A stretch of DNA of 64,000 nt from Sediminibacillus halophilus. Its GTDB lineage: Bacteria; Bacillota; Bacilli; Bacillales; Amphibacillaceae. Every line of letters starts with the position of its first letter. Position 1 is the first letter of the stretch. Below the pieces are notes generated by a model, which saw only the letters and a program-made list of their open reading frames with translations, did no database searches and was not told where the DNA came from. The stretch is taken from contig NZ_FNHF01000001.1 in assembly GCF_900103695.1 (NCBI RefSeq), forward strand, positions 558,001 through 622,000, in the 5' to 3' direction. A program made the position numbers and the translations under genes. Below, piece after piece: positions 18,223 through 30,448 of this stretch.

Positions 18223-18261
18223 TATAATTTCTCATACACTGCGCACTCTGTGGAGTGTATG
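18223..18261 (+). promoter_or_regulatory. speA upstream TATAAT and palindrome
   Basis: TATAAT at 18223-18228 has no good -35 partner. Five bases further a perfect 7-bp palindrome CATACAC / GTGTATG spans 18233-18261, placed like an operator about 65 bases before speA. Confidence 0.4.
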
Positions 18262-18325
18262 GAAAACTTTCGATTAAAATAGATTTTAGCTACTTATTAA
18301 TGTGCTATAAAGAGGTGTGTTTTGA

Positions 18326-19801
18326 ATGATGACTTCACAGGAACAAACTCCGTTATTTACTGGATTGGTGAATCATATGAACAGAAAACCAATTCAGTTC
18401 CATATTCCCGGTCATAAAAAAGGCGCAGGAATGAATCCCGATTTCCGGGCATTTATTGGAGATAACGCACTCGGCATCGATTTAATCAACATTGAACCCC
18501 TTGACGATCTTCATCACCCGCAAGGTATGATCAAGCAAGCCCAAGAGCTTGCTGCCGAAGCTTTTTCTGCTGACTATACTTTTTTTTCAGTCCAAGGGAC
18601 CAGCGGCGCTATTATGACTATGGTTTTAAGCGTTTGTGGACCTGGCGACAAAATTATCGTCCCGCGAAACATCCATAAATCGGTGACGACCGCGATTATT
18701 TTTTCCGGTGCAACCCCGGTATTTATACATCCGGAAGTGGACAATGAACTCGGTATTTCCCACGGTATTACGCCTGAAGCAGTAGAAAAGGCATTAAGCG
18801 CAAATCCGGACGCCAAAGGAGTGCTGGTAATCAATCCAACCTATTTTGGAATTGCTGCCGATTTGAAAAGAATAGTCAAGATAGCACACTCCTTTGAGGT
18901 GCCCGTCTTAGTTGATGAAGCACATGGCGTCCACATTCATTTTCATAAAGCTCTTCCTGTGTCTGCAATGGAAGCAGGCGCAGACTTGGCTGCCACCAGT
19001 GTTCATAAACTAGGGGGATCGCTCACCCAAAGCTCGGTACTCAACCTGAGAGAAGGCTTGGTCTCCCATGAAAGGGTTCAGAGCGTCCTGTCGATGCTTA
19101 CGACCACATCTACTTCCTATCTGCTTCTAGCTTCAATTGACGCTGCCCGGAAGCACTTGGCAGTAAACGGACAAGGATTCATCGATGAGACCATTCATCT
19201 AGCAAACAAAACAAGAGACGCCATTAACCGAATTCCGAACCTTTACTGTGTCGGCAGTGAAATAATTGGCAGTGAAGCGACATTTGATTACGATCCGACC
19301 AAATTGATCATCTCTGTTAAAAACCTCGGTCTTACTGGTTACGATGTTGAATTGTGGTTGAGAAAGCATTATCGTATCGAAGTGGAATTATCAGATATGT
19401 ATAACATTCTCTGTATTATTACTCCGGGAGACAAGGAAGAAGAAACAGATATTCTTGTCGAAGCATTGGATAAACTGGCATGGGAACGCAGCAGTTATGC
19501 CATCCAGAAAAGTGTACCCGTCAAGATACCCGAAATACCTCTTTTATCCATGTCGCCCAGAGACGCTTTTTACGCAGATACTGAAGTTATTCCGTTCCAG
19601 GAAGCATCCGGGCGGATTAGCGCTGAATCGATCATGGTTTATCCGCCGGGTATTCCAATTTTTATTCCTGGTGAAATTATTACCGCAGAAAACATCCAAT
19701 ATATCCAGGAAAACTTAAAAACTGGTCTGCCCGTTCAAGGACTGGAGGACGAAACGTTACAATCCATCCGAGTGATAAAAGAACATAAAGCATTCAGGTA
19801 A
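18326..19801 (+). CDS. speA: arginine decarboxylase (Orn/Lys/Arg family)
   Basis: 491 residues, the length of B. subtilis SpeA (490). A fold-type I PLP enzyme: QFHIPGHKKG at the N-terminus, SVQGTSGAIMTM, the DEAHG aspartate motif, and PLP lysine in SVHKLGGS. The C-terminal domain ends with the GIPIFIPGE segment conserved in the family. It converts arginine to agmatine for polyamine synthesis; lysine decarboxylase activity cannot be excluded. Its place beside yktA and near pdh is as in B. subtilis. ATG with AAAGAGGTG upstream. Confidence 0.92.
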   Translation: MMTSQEQTPLFTGLVNHMNRKPIQFHIPGHKKGAGMNPDFRAFIGDNALGIDLINIEPLDDLHHPQGMIKQAQELAAEAFSADYTFFSVQGTSGAIMTMVLSVCGPGDKIIVPRNIHKSVTTAIIFSGATPVFIHPEVDNELGISHGITPEAVEKALSANPDAKGVLVINPTYFGIAADLKRIVKIAHSFEVPVLVDEAHGVHIHFHKALPVSAMEAGADLAATSVHKLGGSLTQSSVLNLREGLVSHERVQSVLSMLTTTSTSYLLLASIDAARKHLAVNGQGFIDETIHLANKTRDAINRIPNLYCVGSEIIGSEATFDYDPTKLIISVKNLGLTGYDVELWLRKHYRIEVELSDMYNILCIITPGDKEEETDILVEALDKLAWERSSYAIQKSVPVKIPEIPLLSMSPRDAFYADTEVIPFQEASGRISAESIMVYPPGIPIFIPGEIITAENIQYIQENLKTGLPVQGLEDETLQSIRVIKEHKAFR

Positions 19802-19805
19802 CGAT

Positions 19806-19854
19806 ACACAAAAAACCTCACGGAGATTTTAATAACTGCCCGTGAGGTTTTTAT
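19806..19854. terminator. bidirectional terminator between speA and the deacetylase gene
   Basis: AAAAACCTCACGG (19811-19823) pairs with CCGTGAGGTTTTT (19840-19852), with A and T runs on the two sides. Confidence 0.9.
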
Positions 19855-19888
19855 TTGGTCAGGAATGACATGATGGATGCTTTGCTAT

Positions 19889-20773
19889 TTATTTCGTTTT
19901 TATCAAGCCCGGATCCACAATTTCATATCCTTTTTCCCGTAAACCAGATACAATTTCTTCTAGCGCATCAGCAGTCCATTCCCGGTCATGCATCAGCAGG
20001 TTGGCTCCATTTCCCAATAATTCCGTATTGACCATTATATCAGCGAGGGCTTCTTCATCCATGTATTCCTCATTCCAATCATAACCGTACGACCAATTCA
20101 TGAGAAGCATCCCTTCCTCTTTCGCAACCTGCTTTGAATAATCGGTGTTCTGGCCATTTGGAGCGCGGAAAAATTTCGGTCTTTCACCGATGATGTCCTC
20201 AATCAAATCATTTAAACGGACAATTTCATTTTTTTGTTCTTCTTCCGTGGCATCGACTAAAGCCTGATGATGGTAAGTATGGTTCCCGATTAAAAATCCC
20301 ATCTCATGTATTTTTTTTAATACCTTCTTCTTTTCTTCATTTTCTAAAAAGTGTCCATTGACGAAAAAAATTGCCTTGGCATCTAAATCTTTCAATGTTT
20401 TGGCCATTTCGAGAGCGTGCTTGTCCGGAGCATCGTCAATAGTCAAGAGGACCACATTCTCTTCCGCTTCGTCCTTAATCGGTTTGATTGACCAATTATC
20501 TGTCAGCTCATATTGGGGCTCTATCGCTCTATCATCCGGTCCGCTTTCAGGAGATGCTGTTTCTTTATCATGTTCTTCACTGTTGCCTGGGTCCTTCTGT
20601 TCTTCTTGTTCTTCAGTTATGTTATCCTCATCTGTTTTTTCCTGAGTATCCTCTTTGTTTTCAGTTTGTTGATTTTCTTTGTTGTCAGGACCTGCCGAAG
20701 TAGATAAGTGGCTACAGCCGGCTAGAAAGAGTATGCCGATGATCCCAATCCATAAAATCTTGTGCTTCTTCAA
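19889..20773 (-). CDS. polysaccharide deacetylase lipoprotein (NodB domain)
   Basis: 294 residues. Signal with lipobox FLAGC (Cys about 20), then a highly acidic Glu/Asp/Gln linker (about 30-85), then a NodB carbohydrate esterase 4 domain. Motifs are LLTIDDAPDK (variant of TFDDGP, with the catalytic Asp pair kept), GNHTYHH (zinc histidines) and FRAPNGQN. It likely removes acetyl groups from peptidoglycan or another envelope glycan outside the membrane. Start TTG at 20773, supported by GGAGGTAATTTT. The acidic linker fits a salt-adapted species. Confidence 0.87.
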   Translation of the reverse strand: MKKHKILWIGIIGILFLAGCSHLSTSAGPDNKENQQTENKEDTQEKTDEDNITEEQEEQKDPGNSEEHDKETASPESGPDDRAIEPQYELTDNWSIKPIKDEAEENVVLLTIDDAPDKHALEMAKTLKDLDAKAIFFVNGHFLENEEKKKVLKKIHEMGFLIGNHTYHHQALVDATEEEQKNEIVRLNDLIEDIIGERPKFFRAPNGQNTDYSKQVAKEEGMLLMNWSYGYDWNEEYMDEEALADIMVNTELLGNGANLLMHDREWTADALEEIVSGLREKGYEIVDPGLIKTK

Positions 20774-21148
20774 AAAATTACCTCCTGCTGTTTGTCGTTT
20801 CCTGTCTCCTCATTATAATTAATCCACTAAAAGTTGGGAACCATTAGAAGCAATATTTTTCTAGTGAGAAAGAAGGATTTTTAAAGTGTTTAGTGGCTTC
20901 CAAGGAGGGGTAATCATATTCTATGTGTTAATTTCTGTCGAGTTTTGGCGAAGCAATTCATTCCTCCCTTCCCTATTCATGAAAGAATTTCCTCCAAAAA
21001 CATGGACATATTAAGACCGTTCCCTGATCACCAGGTAAACTGCAAACCATTTTGAAAGATGGTCATTTTATGTTTTAATACATAATTGTGGTTTTATTAA
21101 CAACTAGGTGTACGTTAACAAAATAATAAAGGAAAGGAACGAGGGAAA
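20774..21148. promoter_or_regulatory. BCCT upstream region with operator-like palindrome
   Basis: 375 bases, no credible gene. TTATTAAC (21094-21101) and GTTAACAA (21114-21121) form an almost perfect inverted repeat about 28 bases ahead of the BCCT start, where an osmotic regulator could bind. TTAACAATTAGGT near 22980, upstream of the small lipoprotein gene, is closely similar to the left half. Confidence 0.4.
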
Positions 21149-22690
21149 ATGAATAAAATAACTAGAGTTTTTTATATTTCTCTTGCTGTGGCTATCATTT
21201 TTATCGTCTGGGGTCTCATACCGGAAAGTGCCATGCCTAATGGCAACCTGGACAACGTGACCAGTATTGTACAAGGATTCATTGTTGAAAAGTTCGGCTG
21301 GTTTTACTTATTATCAGCAACCGGATTCCTGGTTTTTGCGATTTTCTTGATTTTTTCTAAATACGGAAATATTCGTCTTGGAAAGCCAGAGGATCGCCCA
21401 GAATATAACTACCTGACCTGGTTTGCTATGCTATTCAGCGCCGGCATGGGCATCGGTTTAGTGTTTTGGGGAGCTGCGGAACCGCTATCCCACTTTCATA
21501 CACCGCCAGATGGAAATATTGATGAGGGTTCTGCGGAAGCAGCCCGGACAGCAATGCGTTACAGCTTCTTCCATTGGGGATTGCATCCATGGGGGATCTA
21601 TGCCGTCATCGCACTGGCCCTTGCCTACTTTAAGTTCAGGAAAGGTGCTCCTGGATTGGTAAGTTCCATTCTTGAGCCATTATTCGGCGAAAAAGTAAGA
21701 GGCGGCTGGGGCACCCTTGTCGATTTTATCGTAGTGTTTGCGACCATCTTCGGTGTGGCCACTTCACTCGGTCTCGGAGCTATCCAAATAAGCGGTGGAC
21801 TTGCTTTCATCTTTCCAGGCATAGACCGTACAATTACGGTGCAATTAATCATAATTGCCATTGTAACAGTGTTATATTTATTGTCGGCAATGACAGGACT
21901 TAACAAAGGCATAAAGTATTTAAGTAATACAAATATCGTATTGGCCATTCTGCTTATGCTGTTTTTACTATTTGCCGGACCGACTAATTTCATCATGGAC
22001 TTATTCACGACTTCTCTCGGGAATTATGCAGCCAATATTGTCAATATGAGCTTCCGGCTTACACCTTTTGATCAGGATAATACTTGGATTCAAGGCTGGA
22101 CGATATTCTACTGGGCTTGGTGGATCGCATGGGCTCCGTTTGTCGGTACGTTTATAGCCAGAGTATCAAAAGGAAGAACAATCAGAGAATTCGTGTTAGG
22201 CGTCCTTCTGGTACCTACTATTTTTGGTGCATTATGGTTCTCTGTATTCGGCGGTTCTGCAATAAACCTTGAATTCTATGGCGGCCAGGACATCATTCAT
22301 TACGTCAATGATATGGGATCAGAAATTGCCTTATTTGCAGTTTTGGAGTCCTATCCACTCGGTTTAATCATGTCGATTCTAGCTGTATTGCTAATCAGTA
22401 CATTCTTTATCACATCAGCTGACTCAGCCACATTTGTGTTAGGAATGCAGACAACAGGCGGTGGGTTGAATCCGCAAAACCGTGTTAAGTTTGTTTGGGG
22501 GATTATCCAGTCTGCTGCAGCAGCTATTCTTTTGTGGCGAGGTGGTTTGGAAACATTGCAAACGGCTTCTATCATTGCTGCTTTTCCGTTTGCAATCATT
22601 ATGATTCTGGTCGTGTTTTCATTGGTCAAGTCCTTCCGTGAGGAAGCAGCGTCAGTGGATTTACGCCGACCTAAAAAAGAAAATAGATAA
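21149..22690 (+). CDS. BCCT family betaine/choline transporter
   Basis: 513 residues with twelve membrane helices. Family signatures are GMGIGLVFWGAAEP (glycine-rich helix), FFHWGLHPWGIYA, and WIAWAPFVGTFIARVSKGRTIREF with the substrate aromatic residues. BCCT carriers such as OpuD and BetP import glycine betaine or related trimethylammonium compounds with Na+. The short N- and C-termini resemble OpuD. Its likely role is osmoprotection. Strong ribosome site GGAAAGGAACGAGGG. Followed by a copy of the terminator-like repeat. Confidence 0.93.
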   Translation: MNKITRVFYISLAVAIIFIVWGLIPESAMPNGNLDNVTSIVQGFIVEKFGWFYLLSATGFLVFAIFLIFSKYGNIRLGKPEDRPEYNYLTWFAMLFSAGMGIGLVFWGAAEPLSHFHTPPDGNIDEGSAEAARTAMRYSFFHWGLHPWGIYAVIALALAYFKFRKGAPGLVSSILEPLFGEKVRGGWGTLVDFIVVFATIFGVATSLGLGAIQISGGLAFIFPGIDRTITVQLIIIAIVTVLYLLSAMTGLNKGIKYLSNTNIVLAILLMLFLLFAGPTNFIMDLFTTSLGNYAANIVNMSFRLTPFDQDNTWIQGWTIFYWAWWIAWAPFVGTFIARVSKGRTIREFVLGVLLVPTIFGALWFSVFGGSAINLEFYGGQDIIHYVNDMGSEIALFAVLESYPLGLIMSILAVLLISTFFITSADSATFVLGMQTTGGGLNPQNRVKFVWGIIQSAAAAILLWRGGLETLQTASIIAAFPFAIIMILVVFSLVKSFREEAASVDLRRPKKENR

Positions 22691-22702
22691 AGCGTTAAGT
22701 AG

Positions 22703-22780
22703 CTGGATCCAAAAGATCTCGGCCAACAAAAAAACCGAACGAGTTCGAGTCTTTATTTCGAATCAACGTTCGGTTTTTGT
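22703..22780 (+). repeat. dispersed terminator-like repeat, copy B
   Basis: Leader CTGGATCCAAAAG, then GGCCAAC, then hairpin arms AAAACCGAACG (22731-22741) and CGTTCGGTTTTT (22767-22778) with an inner GTTCGA / TCGAAT stem. It starts 12 bases past the BCCT stop and ends in T residues. Confidence 0.8.
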
Positions 22781-23058
22781 TTTTATTCTAGTGTAATTAT
22801 ATCTCCCTGTCATAGCATGAAAGCTGATCCATCGGCAATTTTTTCTGCTCTCGCTTTTCATATAACCCGTGAATGTACTTGCCAAATAAACTACACTGTA
22901 TCAGAAGAACATGGCACTCTCAACAATACAGCTGTTTTTATTTCATATTGTTACACAAACCGTACTCCTGTTTCATTTTGTTAACAATTAGGTTATAGAA
23001 GCTAATACTGACGATTTTTTTGTTATGATGTAGCTATACGACATCAAACAAAAGGAAG

Positions 23059-23439
23059 GTGCGGCATATCACTAAGCAAAGATGGCTTACCTTTATTTTT
23101 GTGGGCTTAATTTTAATTTCAACTAGTTGTAACGCGAAGCATCCAATCGAAGAAATAAGTTTCGCACCGAGTGATTACCAGGTCTTTTTTTATTCAACCA
23201 ATTCATATCCAAAAATAGAAAACGAATATTTAACAGCTATTTTGGATTTAAAACACAAATATCCTGAACAAATGGATAATATAGAGCGGAAAGAAACAAC
23301 AAAAGAAGCCGCTAAAAGAAAAGAAATTGGAGAATATCCATCACTTGTTATTGTTAAAAATGGAGAAACAATTTCAACTTTAAGTGGAGATACTAAAAAA
23401 TCAGAAGTATTACAGCATTTGCTAAAAACAATTAATTAA
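23059..23439 (+). CDS. small thioredoxin-like lipoprotein
   Basis: 126 residues or slightly fewer. Hydrophobic signal followed by lipobox ISTSC (Cys about 24), then a domain reading like a thioredoxin fold without the CxxC pair (YQVFFYSTN, then YPSLVIVKNGETISTLSGDT). Similar small lipoproteins lie near pdh in some Bacillaceae. The start is not certain: GTG at 23059 sits too close to AAAGGAAGG, and no in-frame ATG exists, so a rarer codon a few positions on may be used. Surface-anchored; function unknown. Confidence 0.65.
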   Translation: MRHITKQRWLTFIFVGLILISTSCNAKHPIEEISFAPSDYQVFFYSTNSYPKIENEYLTAILDLKHKYPEQMDNIERKETTKEAAKRKEIGEYPSLVIVKNGETISTLSGDTKKSEVLQHLLKTIN

Positions 23440-24079
23440 GAATAACGCTCGTCTTTCCCCGCCTCCGACAAGTTAAAATCTTTAGTCGGTGGTGGTTTTT
23501 TTGGTTCTATTTATATGTGGTGGTGTGATTGTCACTCTCCCTTCTCTTTATTACTGACTTATCCTAATATAAATAGTAAGCTTACCTATGCCGCAAGGAA
23601 ATATATTCACTTTCCCTGCCCGGGCATCCTCGCAAAGCGCACTGCGGGATCTTAGCCAACCGTTTTTCCGCAGGGCTCTCCTCATATTCCTCTGCTAGGC
23701 TGTTTCGCCTCTGGAGAGTCTCTCTAACCGCTTGCTGCCATGAATTATCATGCCTTCAACACTCAACATTTTTAACACCGAAGAAATCCTTTATCTTACT
23801 GTTATTCCCTCGATAAATTCCTGTAAAATCGACATATAAGCGACTGTAAGATCTCTCGATTGTATTTTAAATACGACGATATTCCTCTAATGTTTGAAGC
23901 AGGCTTCCAATTAAGATAGAGAAGAATCTGCCTTGTTTTTAGCAGTTGATAACAAAAATATTTGGAGTAATCGATTGGTAGATCTACTTGTTTATTTATG
24001 CTCCCTAAACTGCTCGAGCCCCTCAGAGAGGACTCCCAAAATCCAATATTGGGCCGGAGGCACTCACACTTTTATCATT
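23440..24079. repeat. gap before pdhD with terminator and degenerate GC-rich repeat
   Basis: A probable terminator of the lipoprotein gene lies at 23459-23503 (CCGAC pairs with GTCGG, then GGTGG and seven T). About 23617-23735 holds a clearer copy of the GC-rich repeat: CCCGGGCATCCTCGCAAAG, ACTGCGGGATCTTAG and CCGCAGGGCTCTCC. I see no gene. Confidence 0.55.
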
Positions 24080-24117
24080 AAAAAAACTCCAGAAGATTGA
24101 TCTTCTGGAGTTTTTTT
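24080..24117 (-). terminator. terminator of the pdh operon
   Basis: A 15-bp perfect stem (24082-24096 with 24101-24115) with a 4-base loop and T run on the minus strand, directly after pdhD. Confidence 0.92.
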
Positions 24118-24126
24118 CATTTAAAA

Positions 24127-25536
24127 TTATTTAGCAATATGAATCGGTGAACCAAGAGCAACTTCTGCTGCCTCCATGGTAATTTCACCAAGTGTCGGAT
24201 GAGCATGAATAGTAAGTGCAAGATCTTCAGCAGTCATTCCTGCTTCAATCGCCAAGCCAAGTTCAGCAATCATGTCGCTGGCATTTGGACCGGCAATCTG
24301 TGCTCCGATGACCAACCCATCATCTTTTCTAGTGATAAGTTTTACAAAGCCATCACTATCATTAAGAGATAATGCACGGCCGTTCGCTGCAAATGGGAAT
24401 TTGGAAGCTTTTACTTCATACCCATCATCCTTGGCACTTTGCTCATCATATCCAACTGTAGCCAATTCTGGCTCGGAGAATACAACAGCAGGGATACCAT
24501 TGTAATCAATCTCGGATTTTTCTCCACCGATTACTTCGGCAGCTACTTTTCCTTCATAGGACGCTTTATGAGCAAGCGGTGGGCCTGAAACAATATCACC
24601 AATGGCAAAGATATTATCTACGTTTGTGCGGCACTGCTTGTCTATTTTAATCAATCCTCTGTCGTCCAACTCGATACCGACCTGTTCAAGACCAATCTCT
24701 GCAGTGTTCGGACGACGGCCGACTGTTACAAGAACATAATCAGCTTCGATAACCTCTTGATTATCTTTTACCTCATAAGTTACTTTAACGCCATTATCCG
24801 TCTCTTCGACGCCTTTAGCCATTGCGTTGGTTACAATTTCTACACCTTTAGACTTCAGACGGCGTTTCACAAGAGAAGTCATTTGCTTTTCGAAACCGCC
24901 AAGGATATCTTTTGTTCCTTCTAAAATCGTCACTTGGGTTCCGAAGTTAGCATAAGCAGTTCCTAACTCTGTGCCGACATAACCTCCGCCGATCACTACC
25001 AATTTCTCAGGAATTTCCTCTAGGTTAAGCGCTCCAGTGGAATCCAGAACCCGATCGGAGAATTTGAAAGTCGGAAGTTCAATCGGACTTGAGCCCGTTG
25101 CAATAATACAGTTGTTAAATGTGTACGTTTGAGAATTTTTATCGTCCATTACTTTCACTGTATTTTTATCGACGAAGTAAACTTCCCCTTTAACAATGTC
25201 CACTTTATTCGCTTTTAAAAGTCCTTCCACGCCGCTGGTCAATTTATTGACCACAGTACCTTTCCATTCTTGAACTTTTGAGAAATCAACACTAACGTTT
25301 TCCGCTTTAATTCCAAGTTCATCTTCGCCATGTGCCTGTTCGACACGATGACCAGCTTGAATCAAAGCCTTGGAAGGAATACAACCGACATTTAAGCAAA
25401 CGCCTCCCAAATTGCCTTTATCGACAATGGTGACCTTCTGACCGGTTTGGGCAGCCCGGATGGCGGCTACATAGCCGCCTGGTCCAGCGCCAACTACTAG
25501 TGTATCTAATTCGATTGGGAAATCTCCTACTACCAT
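24127..25536 (-). CDS. pdhD: dihydrolipoyl dehydrogenase (E3)
   Basis: 469 residues. FAD-binding [15 protein letters not shown], redox disulfide [13 protein letters not shown]-binding [13 protein letters not shown], the second FAD motif NIFAIGDI, and the C-terminal HAHPTLGE with the catalytic His-Glu pair. It reoxidises dihydrolipoyl groups of the pyruvate dehydrogenase complex, and probably of other 2-oxo acid complexes. The ATG is three bases after the pdhC stop, with GGAGG inside the end of pdhC. Last gene of pdhA-B-C-D. Confidence 0.97.
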   Translation of the reverse strand: MVVGDFPIELDTLVVGAGPGGYVAAIRAAQTGQKVTIVDKGNLGGVCLNVGCIPSKALIQAGHRVEQAHGEDELGIKAENVSVDFSKVQEWKGTVVNKLTSGVEGLLKANKVDIVKGEVYFVDKNTVKVMDDKNSQTYTFNNCIIATGSSPIELPTFKFSDRVLDSTGALNLEEIPEKLVVIGGGYVGTELGTAYANFGTQVTILEGTKDILGGFEKQMTSLVKRRLKSKGVEIVTNAMAKGVEETDNGVKVTYEVKDNQEVIEADYVLVTVGRRPNTAEIGLEQVGIELDDRGLIKIDKQCRTNVDNIFAIGDIVSGPPLAHKASYEGKVAAEVIGGEKSEIDYNGIPAVVFSEPELATVGYDEQSAKDDGYEVKASKFPFAANGRALSLNDSDGFVKLITRKDDGLVIGAQIAGPNASDMIAELGLAIEAGMTAEDLALTIHAHPTLGEITMEAAEVALGSPIHIAK

Positions 25537-25539
25537 AAT

Positions 25540-26835
25540 TTACGCCTCCATCATAATTAATTGTGGATCGTTCAACAGACGCTTGATTTGATTTAGTGCC
25601 AATTGGGCTGTAGCGCCGTCTACGATACGGTGATCAAAGCTTAGGGATAGTGTCAATACTGGAGCTACCACAATTTCACCGTCGCGTACAACAGGTTTTT
25701 CGGCAATACGTCCAATTCCTAGGATAGCTGCTTCTGGGTAGTTAAGCACAGGTGTGAACCACTGTCCGCCTGCAGAACCGATATTAGAAATAGTGCTTGA
25801 AGCACCTTTCATTTCATTCGGACTTAGTTTACCATCTCTTGCCTTGACTGCCAATTCATTGATTTCTTGAGAAATGGCAAAGATGGATTTAGCATCAGCA
25901 TTTTTCACAACTGGTACTAGCAATCCTTTATCTGTATCAGCAGCAATACCGATATTGTAATAATGTTTTTGAACGATTTCGTCGGTGTTTTCATCAATCG
26001 ATGCATTTAAAATCGGATATTTTCTCAGGGATGAAACCAAAGCTTTTACTACGTATGGTAGATAGGTCAGCTTGATTTCTTGTTCGGCAGCAACTGCTTT
26101 GAATTTCTTTCTGTGTGCTACCAGCTCAGTAACATCCACTTCATCATGAAGTGTTACGTGAGGAGCTTTTGTTTTCGAATTAACCATCGCTTTAGCAATA
26201 GATTTACGGATGCCGCTCATCTTCTCGCGAGTTTCAGGGAATTCGCCTTCTGGTACTGTTTGAGAAGCAGCTGGAGCAGCAGATTTGTCCTCAGCCGGCT
26301 GTTGTTCTTCTGCTTGATCGGCAGCTGGCTTCTGTCCTCCGTTCAAGTAACTGTCCACATCTTCTTTGGTGACTCGACCGTTTTTGCCTGTGCCCTGTAC
26401 CTTCGCGATTTTTACATTGTTGTCACGAGCATATTTGCGCACAGAAGGCATAGCAATGACACGTTTGTCAGAATCTTCATCACTGTCCTCTGCACTTGCA
26501 GCAGGCTGTTCTTGGTCAGCAGCAGGTTTTTCTTCTGACTCAGACGCTTCTTCTTTTGCAGGAGCTTCTTCTTCTCCACTGTCTTCTGATTCATAACCTT
26601 CTGCGTCAAGAGTGATAATGACGTCACCTACAACGGCAACCGTTCCTTCTTCCACCTTCACATCTTTGACTGTCCCCTCTACTGGAGATGGGATTTCAAC
26701 AACGGCCTTGTCGTTTTGCACTTCGCAAAGCACGTCATCTTCATTGACCTGGTCGCCTTCTTTTACGAACCATTTTACTATTTCACCTTCATGGATACCT
26801 TCACCGATATCCGGAAGCTTGAATTCAAAAGCCAT
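25540..26835 (-). CDS. pdhC: dihydrolipoamide acetyltransferase (E2 of pyruvate dehydrogenase)
   Basis: 431 residues. One lipoyl domain (about 1-78, lipoylated Lys43 in QNDKAVVE), an acidic Glu/Ala/Pro linker, a peripheral subunit-binding domain (about 128-166, [13 protein letters not shown]), a second flexible linker, and the catalytic acetyltransferase domain with [10 protein letters not shown] near the end. It forms the core of the complex and passes acetyl from lipoyl to CoA. 28 bases after pdhB. Confidence 0.97.
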   Translation of the reverse strand: MAFEFKLPDIGEGIHEGEIVKWFVKEGDQVNEDDVLCEVQNDKAVVEIPSPVEGTVKDVKVEEGTVAVVGDVIITLDAEGYESEDSGEEEAPAKEEASESEEKPAADQEQPAASAEDSDEDSDKRVIAMPSVRKYARDNNVKIAKVQGTGKNGRVTKEDVDSYLNGGQKPAADQAEEQQPAEDKSAAPAASQTVPEGEFPETREKMSGIRKSIAKAMVNSKTKAPHVTLHDEVDVTELVAHRKKFKAVAAEQEIKLTYLPYVVKALVSSLRKYPILNASIDENTDEIVQKHYYNIGIAADTDKGLLVPVVKNADAKSIFAISQEINELAVKARDGKLSPNEMKGASSTISNIGSAGGQWFTPVLNYPEAAILGIGRIAEKPVVRDGEIVVAPVLTLSLSFDHRIVDGATAQLALNQIKRLLNDPQLIMMEA

Positions 26836-26863
26836 TTATATTGCCTCCTATCTCAGGTTCTCT

Positions 26864-27841
26864 TTAGAAATTAACTACTTGGTTGACTCTTTCAATTATG
26901 TCGTTATAGTTTGGAAGCCAAACTTCTTCTGCTTGAGAGAACGCATATACTGTATCAGGAGCAGTAACTCGCAATACAGGTGCTTCCAGATGAAGAATCG
27001 CACGTTCTTGAATTTCAGCAATAATATGCGCTGCCATACCAGCCTGGCGTTGTGCTTCCTGAACCACTACTACACGATTGGTTTTCTTCACAGATTCCAA
27101 GATTGTATCCATATCGATTGGCATTACGGTTCTTAAGTCGATTACTTCCGCGCTTACACCGTTCTTTTCAAGCTCTTCAGCAGCTTTCAAAGAAGAATGG
27201 ACCATTGCACCATAAGCTACAAGAGTAACATCCGCACCTTCACGTTTCACCTCGGCTTTTCCAAGATCAATCGTATATTCTTCTTCCGGCACTTCCTCTC
27301 GGAAAGAACGGTAAAGCTTCATGTGCTCAAGAAAAACGACCGGATCATTGTCGCGGATGGATGAAATCAACAAACCTTTTGCATCATAAGGAGAAGAAGG
27401 AATGACAACTTTCATACCAGGCTGTTGGGCAATTAATCCTTCCAAAGAATCGGCATGCAATTCTGGAGTGTGAACGCCACCGCCGAATGGTGAACGGATT
27501 GTAACAGGCTGCGCCTTTGTACCGCCGGAACGATAACGCATACGGGCCATTTGACCATTGATAGCATCCATCGCTTCATAAACGAAGCCAAAGAATTGAA
27601 TTTCAGGTACTGGACGGAATCCTTGCAAAGCAAGACCGATGGAAATACCGCCGATGCCTGATTCAGCAAGCGGGGTGTCGAATACGCGGTCTTCTCCGAA
27701 TTCATCTTGCAGCCCTTCAGTGGCACGGAAAACACCACCGTTTTTACCGACGTCTTCCCCGTAAACCAGCACATTTTCATCATTTTTCAACTCTGTGCGC
27801 AAGGCATCTGTAATTGCTTGGATCATTGTCATTTGAGCCAT
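26864..27841 (-). CDS. pdhB: pyruvate dehydrogenase E1 component, beta subunit
   Basis: 325 residues, transketolase-like pyrimidine-binding and C-terminal domains. Seen are [17 protein letters not shown] (pyrimidine-binding glutamate region), [36 protein letters not shown] and [12 protein letters not shown]. With PdhA it decarboxylates pyruvate and acetylates the E2 lipoyl group. ATG three bases after the pdhA stop, so the two subunits are translated together. Confidence 0.97.
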   Translation of the reverse strand: MAQMTMIQAITDALRTELKNDENVLVYGEDVGKNGGVFRATEGLQDEFGEDRVFDTPLAESGIGGISIGLALQGFRPVPEIQFFGFVYEAMDAINGQMARMRYRSGGTKAQPVTIRSPFGGGVHTPELHADSLEGLIAQQPGMKVVIPSSPYDAKGLLISSIRDNDPVVFLEHMKLYRSFREEVPEEEYTIDLGKAEVKREGADVTLVAYGAMVHSSLKAAEELEKNGVSAEVIDLRTVMPIDMDTILESVKKTNRVVVVQEAQRQAGMAAHIIAEIQERAILHLEAPVLRVTAPDTVYAFSQAEEVWLPNYNDIIERVNQVVNF

Positions 27842-27844
27842 GAT

Positions 27845-29667
<1,823 letters not shown>

Positions 29668-29699
29668 AAAAACCCCCCAGTTTCAGTGTGGAGGGTTCA
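29668..29699 (-). terminator. terminator after ykyA
   Basis: AACCCCCCA (29671-29679) pairs with TGGAGGGTT with one mismatch; five T follow on the minus strand. Confidence 0.8.
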
Positions 29700-29704
29700 A
29701 CTAA

Positions 29705-30448
29705 TTATTCATCCTTTGTGCTTTCTTGATCCTGATCGGCTTCTTGAGTATCGTTTTCCGATTCGCTTTGTTTGTTCGATTCACTTTCCGATTGCTTCTC
29801 ATATTCGACATTGAGTTCTGCCTGTTCATAAAAATCTTGCTTCAATTGATTATAGGCTTCCGTTTTTTCATTGAATGTTTCATTAGCAGCAATTACGTTG
29901 TCATAATTTTCATTGATCCTATCGATTTGCGACCTTAGATCATCCTCTTTCAAATCTTCCTGCTGCAACATTTGATACAACTTTCGATCCTGCTCCAAGG
30001 CTGAATGGTAAGCCTCATTCAATGCTTGGTATGCCTGCTCCCTTTCATCCATGACACTGATCATCTCTTTGGCAGTAGTTTGAACGTTGTCATCTTCCAA
30101 TTCATCTACCAAGGGTTTAACGTTATCGAATTCTTTTTTTGCAGATTCAATGCTTTCTTTTTCCGCGTTCAGTCGCTCTTCCCGTTTATCTATCAGCCCC
30201 AAAGCTTCCTCTGACAATTCTTTCACTTGATCGAATTCTTCCATCCCTAAGGAGATGATTTCATTATATAACTCTTTTTCCTGCTGCTCGAGTTCCACTA
30301 AAGGTTGCTGTTGTTCCGCAAACCCATCTTCCTGTGAAACTGCCTCCTCTAAATGCTCGTACATTTTTTCTTCCGTGGACTGACTATTACAGGCAGCCAG
30401 CACTACTAATAACATCCCTAAAAGGATTATAATACGATTCCTTGGCAA
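29705..30448 (-). CDS. ykyA: YkyA family cell-wall-associated lipoprotein
   Basis: 247 residues. Signal peptide with lipobox VLAAC (Cys about 20), then a long helical, coiled-coil-forming domain rich in Glu and Gln (about 30-225), and an acidic Ser/Asn/Gln/Glu tail. Matches YkyA (an outdated label is polyribonucleotide nucleotidyltransferase-like) by composition, by KMYEHLEEAVSQEDGFAEQQ and by its place beside def. Role unknown, anchored outside the membrane. Start TTG at 30448 behind GGAGGAGAATCA. Confidence 0.88.
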   Translation of the reverse strand: MPRNRIIILLGMLLVVLAACNSQSTEEKMYEHLEEAVSQEDGFAEQQQPLVELEQQEKELYNEIISLGMEEFDQVKELSEEALGLIDKREERLNAEKESIESAKKEFDNVKPLVDELEDDNVQTTAKEMISVMDEREQAYQALNEAYHSALEQDRKLYQMLQQEDLKEDDLRSQIDRINENYDNVIAANETFNEKTEAYNQLKQDFYEQAELNVEYEKQSESESNKQSESENDTQEADQDQESTKDE

